Shown piece after piece: positions 52,762 through 54,347 of a stretch of 54,347 nt of DNA. Under the pieces are notes generated by a model, which searched no databases, was not told the DNA's origin, and saw only the letters and a program-made list of their open reading frames with translations. The translations under genes and the position numbers were made by a program. The DNA comes from CAYWPG01 sp964460035 (GTDB lineage: Bacteria; Pseudomonadota; Gammaproteobacteria; Nitrococcales; AK92). How positions within the stretch are numbered: the stretch's first letter is position 1; every line of letters starts with the position of its first letter. The stretch spans positions 1-54,347 of the forward strand of contig CAYWPG010000025.1 in assembly GCA_964460035.1 (NCBI GenBank), given 5' to 3'.

Positions 52762-52969
52762 CGTACAGTTTCCTCCCCCGCATGTGCTCGCCGCGTAATG
52801 ACCGCGCTATATCACGCTGCGGTGTCGGGCGGGCTGTTGTTATAGTTCCTGTCTATCAGAAAACAGCGGCTTTTGCATTAGTTTATTGGGGCTAGAAGGG
52901 GACGCCCGCTTGGGCGCGATGTGCCCCGAGCACCGTACATGCCGCTTGGGCGTGCTCGTCATACGTGGG

Positions 52970-53016
52970 GCCGTGCGCCGACTGCCGCTGCGCGGCGTGA
53001 GGAGTCGGCGCACGGC
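52970..53016. terminator. Hairpin after valS, 14-bp stem, no U-tract
   Basis: The arm at 52970-52983 pairs perfectly with 53003-53016. The 19-base loop can itself form a GCCG/CGGC hairpin. It begins about 10 bases after the valS stop on the minus strand. No T-run is present. It is probably the valS terminator, although of non-canonical form. Confidence 0.55.
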
Positions 53017-53025
53017 AGAGGGCAG

Positions 53026-54347
53026 TTACAGTGCGCTGATACGGCGGTATTGCTCGTCCAGTGTCGCCAGCGCCGATTCCATGTCCGCCACCCGCTGACG
53101 TTCCTGTTCCACCACGGCGGCAGGCGCCTTGTCGACGAAGTTGGGGTTGGCGAGTTTGTTCCGTGCCCGTTCCAGATCGCTGCGCAGCTTGTTGCGTTGC
53201 TTGTCTATACGCGCAAGCTCGGCGTCCTTATCGATCAGTCCTGCCATTGGCACGAGCACCTTCATCTCGCCGACCAGCGCAATAGCGGCCTCGGGCGCCT
53301 GCTCCCCGGCCTCCAGCCAAGTGATGGACTCCAACCGGCCGAGGGTGGTGAGGAAGGTTCGATTGGCTTCCAGCCGCGCACGATCGCTATCACCGCCGTT
53401 TTGCAACAGCACGGGCAGCGGCCGGCTGGGCGCGATATTCATCTCGCCCCGGATGCGGCGCACACCGGACAGGAAGGTTTGCACCCAGCCTATGTCTGCC
53501 TCGGCGGCGGCATCCACTAGAGTACTGTCAGCCTCGGGGTAGGGCTGCAGCATGATGGTATCGCCTTGCTTGCCGGCCAGCGGCGCGACGCGCTGCCAGA
53601 TCTCCTCGGTAATGAAGGGCATGAGCGGGTGGGCCAGCCGCAGCACGGCTTCCAGCACTTGTACCAGCGTTCTGCGCGTACCGCGCAGGGCGGCCTCATC
53701 GTCCGCTTGCGTCAGCACCGGCTTGGACAGCTCCAGGTACCAGTCGCAGTACTCGTTCCAAATGAACTCGTACAGGGCTTGGGCAGCCAGATCGAGTCGG
53801 TACTTCTCGATGCCCGCCGTGACCTCGGCGATGGCCGCTTGCAGACGCGAGAGTATCCAGCGGTCGGCGAGCGACAGCGTGACCGGTTCGTTGCCAAGAC
53901 CGGTGTCTTTGCCTTCGGTATTGAGCAGCACGTAGCGGGCGGCGTTCCACAGCTTGTTGCAGAAGTTGCGGTAACCATCTACCCGTCCCATATCGAAGAC
54001 GATATCGCGTCCGGTGGTCGCCAACGCAGCGAACGTAAAGCGCAGCGCATCGGTGCCGTGAGCGGCTATTCCGTCCGGGAACTGCCGTCGCGTCGCTTTC
54101 TCGATCCTGGGCGCCATCTGCGGCTGCATGAGCCCGGTGGTGCGCTTGCGTACCAGGCTCTCCAGGTCGATGCCGTCGACGATGTCGATCGGGTCCAGCA
54201 CGTTGCCTCTGGACTTCGACATTTTCTGGCCCTCGGCATCGCGCACGAGGCCGTGTATGTAGACCTCGTGGAAGGGCACGTCGCCCATGAATTTCAGGCC
54301 CATCATGATCATCCGGGCGACCCAGAAGAAGATGATGTCGAAGCCGG
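53026..54347 (-). CDS. valS: Valyl-tRNA synthetase ValS, C-terminal part (cut by window)
   Basis: It charges tRNA-Val. Only the C-terminal half is present; the frame runs open to the window end, where it reads FDIIFFWVARMIMMGLKFMGD. Visible features are the KMSKS motif in AEGQKMSKSRGNVLDP, the anticodon-binding helical domain (RFVNKLW-type FCNKLWNAARYVLLN, WILSRL), and the C-terminal coiled coil (IDKDAELARIDKQRNKLRSDLERARNKLANPNFVDKAP). The HIGH motif lies beyond the window. Confidence 0.96.
   Translation of the reverse strand, partial: GFDIIFFWVARMIMMGLKFMGDVPFHEVYIHGLVRDAEGQKMSKSRGNVLDPIDIVDGIDLESLVRKRTTGLMQPQMAPRIEKATRRQFPDGIAAHGTDALRFTFAALATTGRDIVFDMGRVDGYRNFCNKLWNAARYVLLNTEGKDTGLGNEPVTLSLADRWILSRLQAAIAEVTAGIEKYRLDLAAQALYEFIWNEYCDWYLELSKPVLTQADDEAALRGTRRTLVQVLEAVLRLAHPLMPFITEEIWQRVAPLAGKQGDTIMLQPYPEADSTLVDAAAEADIGWVQTFLSGVRRIRGEMNIAPSRPLPVLLQNGGDSDRARLEANRTFLTTLGRLESITWLEAGEQAPEAAIALVGEMKVLVPMAGLIDKDAELARIDKQRNKLRSDLERARNKLANPNFVDKAPAAVVEQERQRVADMESALATLDEQYRRISAL

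Overview
The window reads as ordinary chromosome from a GC-rich gammaproteobacterium (roughly 60% G+C by eye, not computed). Supporting markers are EpmC, Hda, RimI, the purM-purN-DUF3108 block, the hda/DUF2069/wrbA/arsC/YihY neighbourhood and proteobacterial family versions throughout. I would guess a Chromatiales or Ectothiorhodospiraceae-like lineage, but the sequence alone does not settle it. I see no insertion sequence, prophage, CRISPR array, tRNA or rRNA. Genes are tightly packed on both strands, with many ATGA or TGATG stop/start overlaps.

Layout. 1-4.8 kb: complete phosphate regulon operon pstS-pstC-pstA-pstB-phoU behind two tandem Pho boxes. 4.9-6.3 kb: a hypothetical gene and a cytoplasmic asparaginase. 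6.4-10.3 kb (minus): argD-argF with an orphan Fe(III)/polyamine-type ABC ATPase, and separately sodB. 10.7-13.8 kb: grxD, a DUF2779 Fe-S/exonuclease-like protein, epmC and a hypothetical gene. 14-20.3 kb: a UvrD-like helicase and an SMR exporter (minus), aidB (plus) and ilvD (minus). 20.4-25.8 kb (minus): a large PAS-PAS-GAF-GGDEF-EAL protein, a small charged protein, a DUF3108 protein and a membrane PAS protein with a decayed GGDEF. 25.9-31 kb: a predicted outer-membrane protein, a Nudix hydrolase, an alpha/beta hydrolase lipoprotein, a DUF445 membrane protein and a NYN-LOTUS protein. 31-35.4 kb: the Mrp Fe-S carrier, dcd, then purM-purN-DUF3108 (minus). 35.6-43 kb: DUF2066, a CDP-alcohol phosphatidyltransferase, DUF481, hda, DUF2069, wrbA, arsC, a DUF4398 lipoprotein and an in-frame YihY-acylphosphatase fusion. 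43-47.9 kb: two tandem monoheme cytochromes c, cbiX, an epimerase, a lytic transglycosylase, proS and a DUF4124 protein. 48-54.3 kb: ilvN-ilvC, pssA, a family-4 uracil-DNA glycosylase, rimI, a small secreted protein and the C-terminal part of valS, cut by the window end.

How it works together. Recognisable modules are phosphate uptake and signalling, arginine synthesis, branched-chain amino acid synthesis (ilvD and ilvN-ilvC at separate sites, with no large acetolactate synthase subunit here), nucleotide synthesis (purM, purN, dcd), phospholipid synthesis (pssA and a PgsA-like enzyme), c-di-GMP signalling, and DNA repair (aidB, UDG4, helicase).

Most notable points. (1) A YihY/BrkB membrane protein is fused in frame to a complete acylphosphatase that keeps its own Shine-Dalgarno and ATG. 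(2) The DUF2779 protein keeps four Fe-S cysteines and DEDD-like acids but lacks the nuclease lysine. (3) Many gene ends carry long, near-perfect GC hairpins without U-tracts. (4) A membrane PAS protein has ADDRF in place of GGDEF. I did not find a convincing new multi-gene system; the fusion is the best candidate for follow-up.
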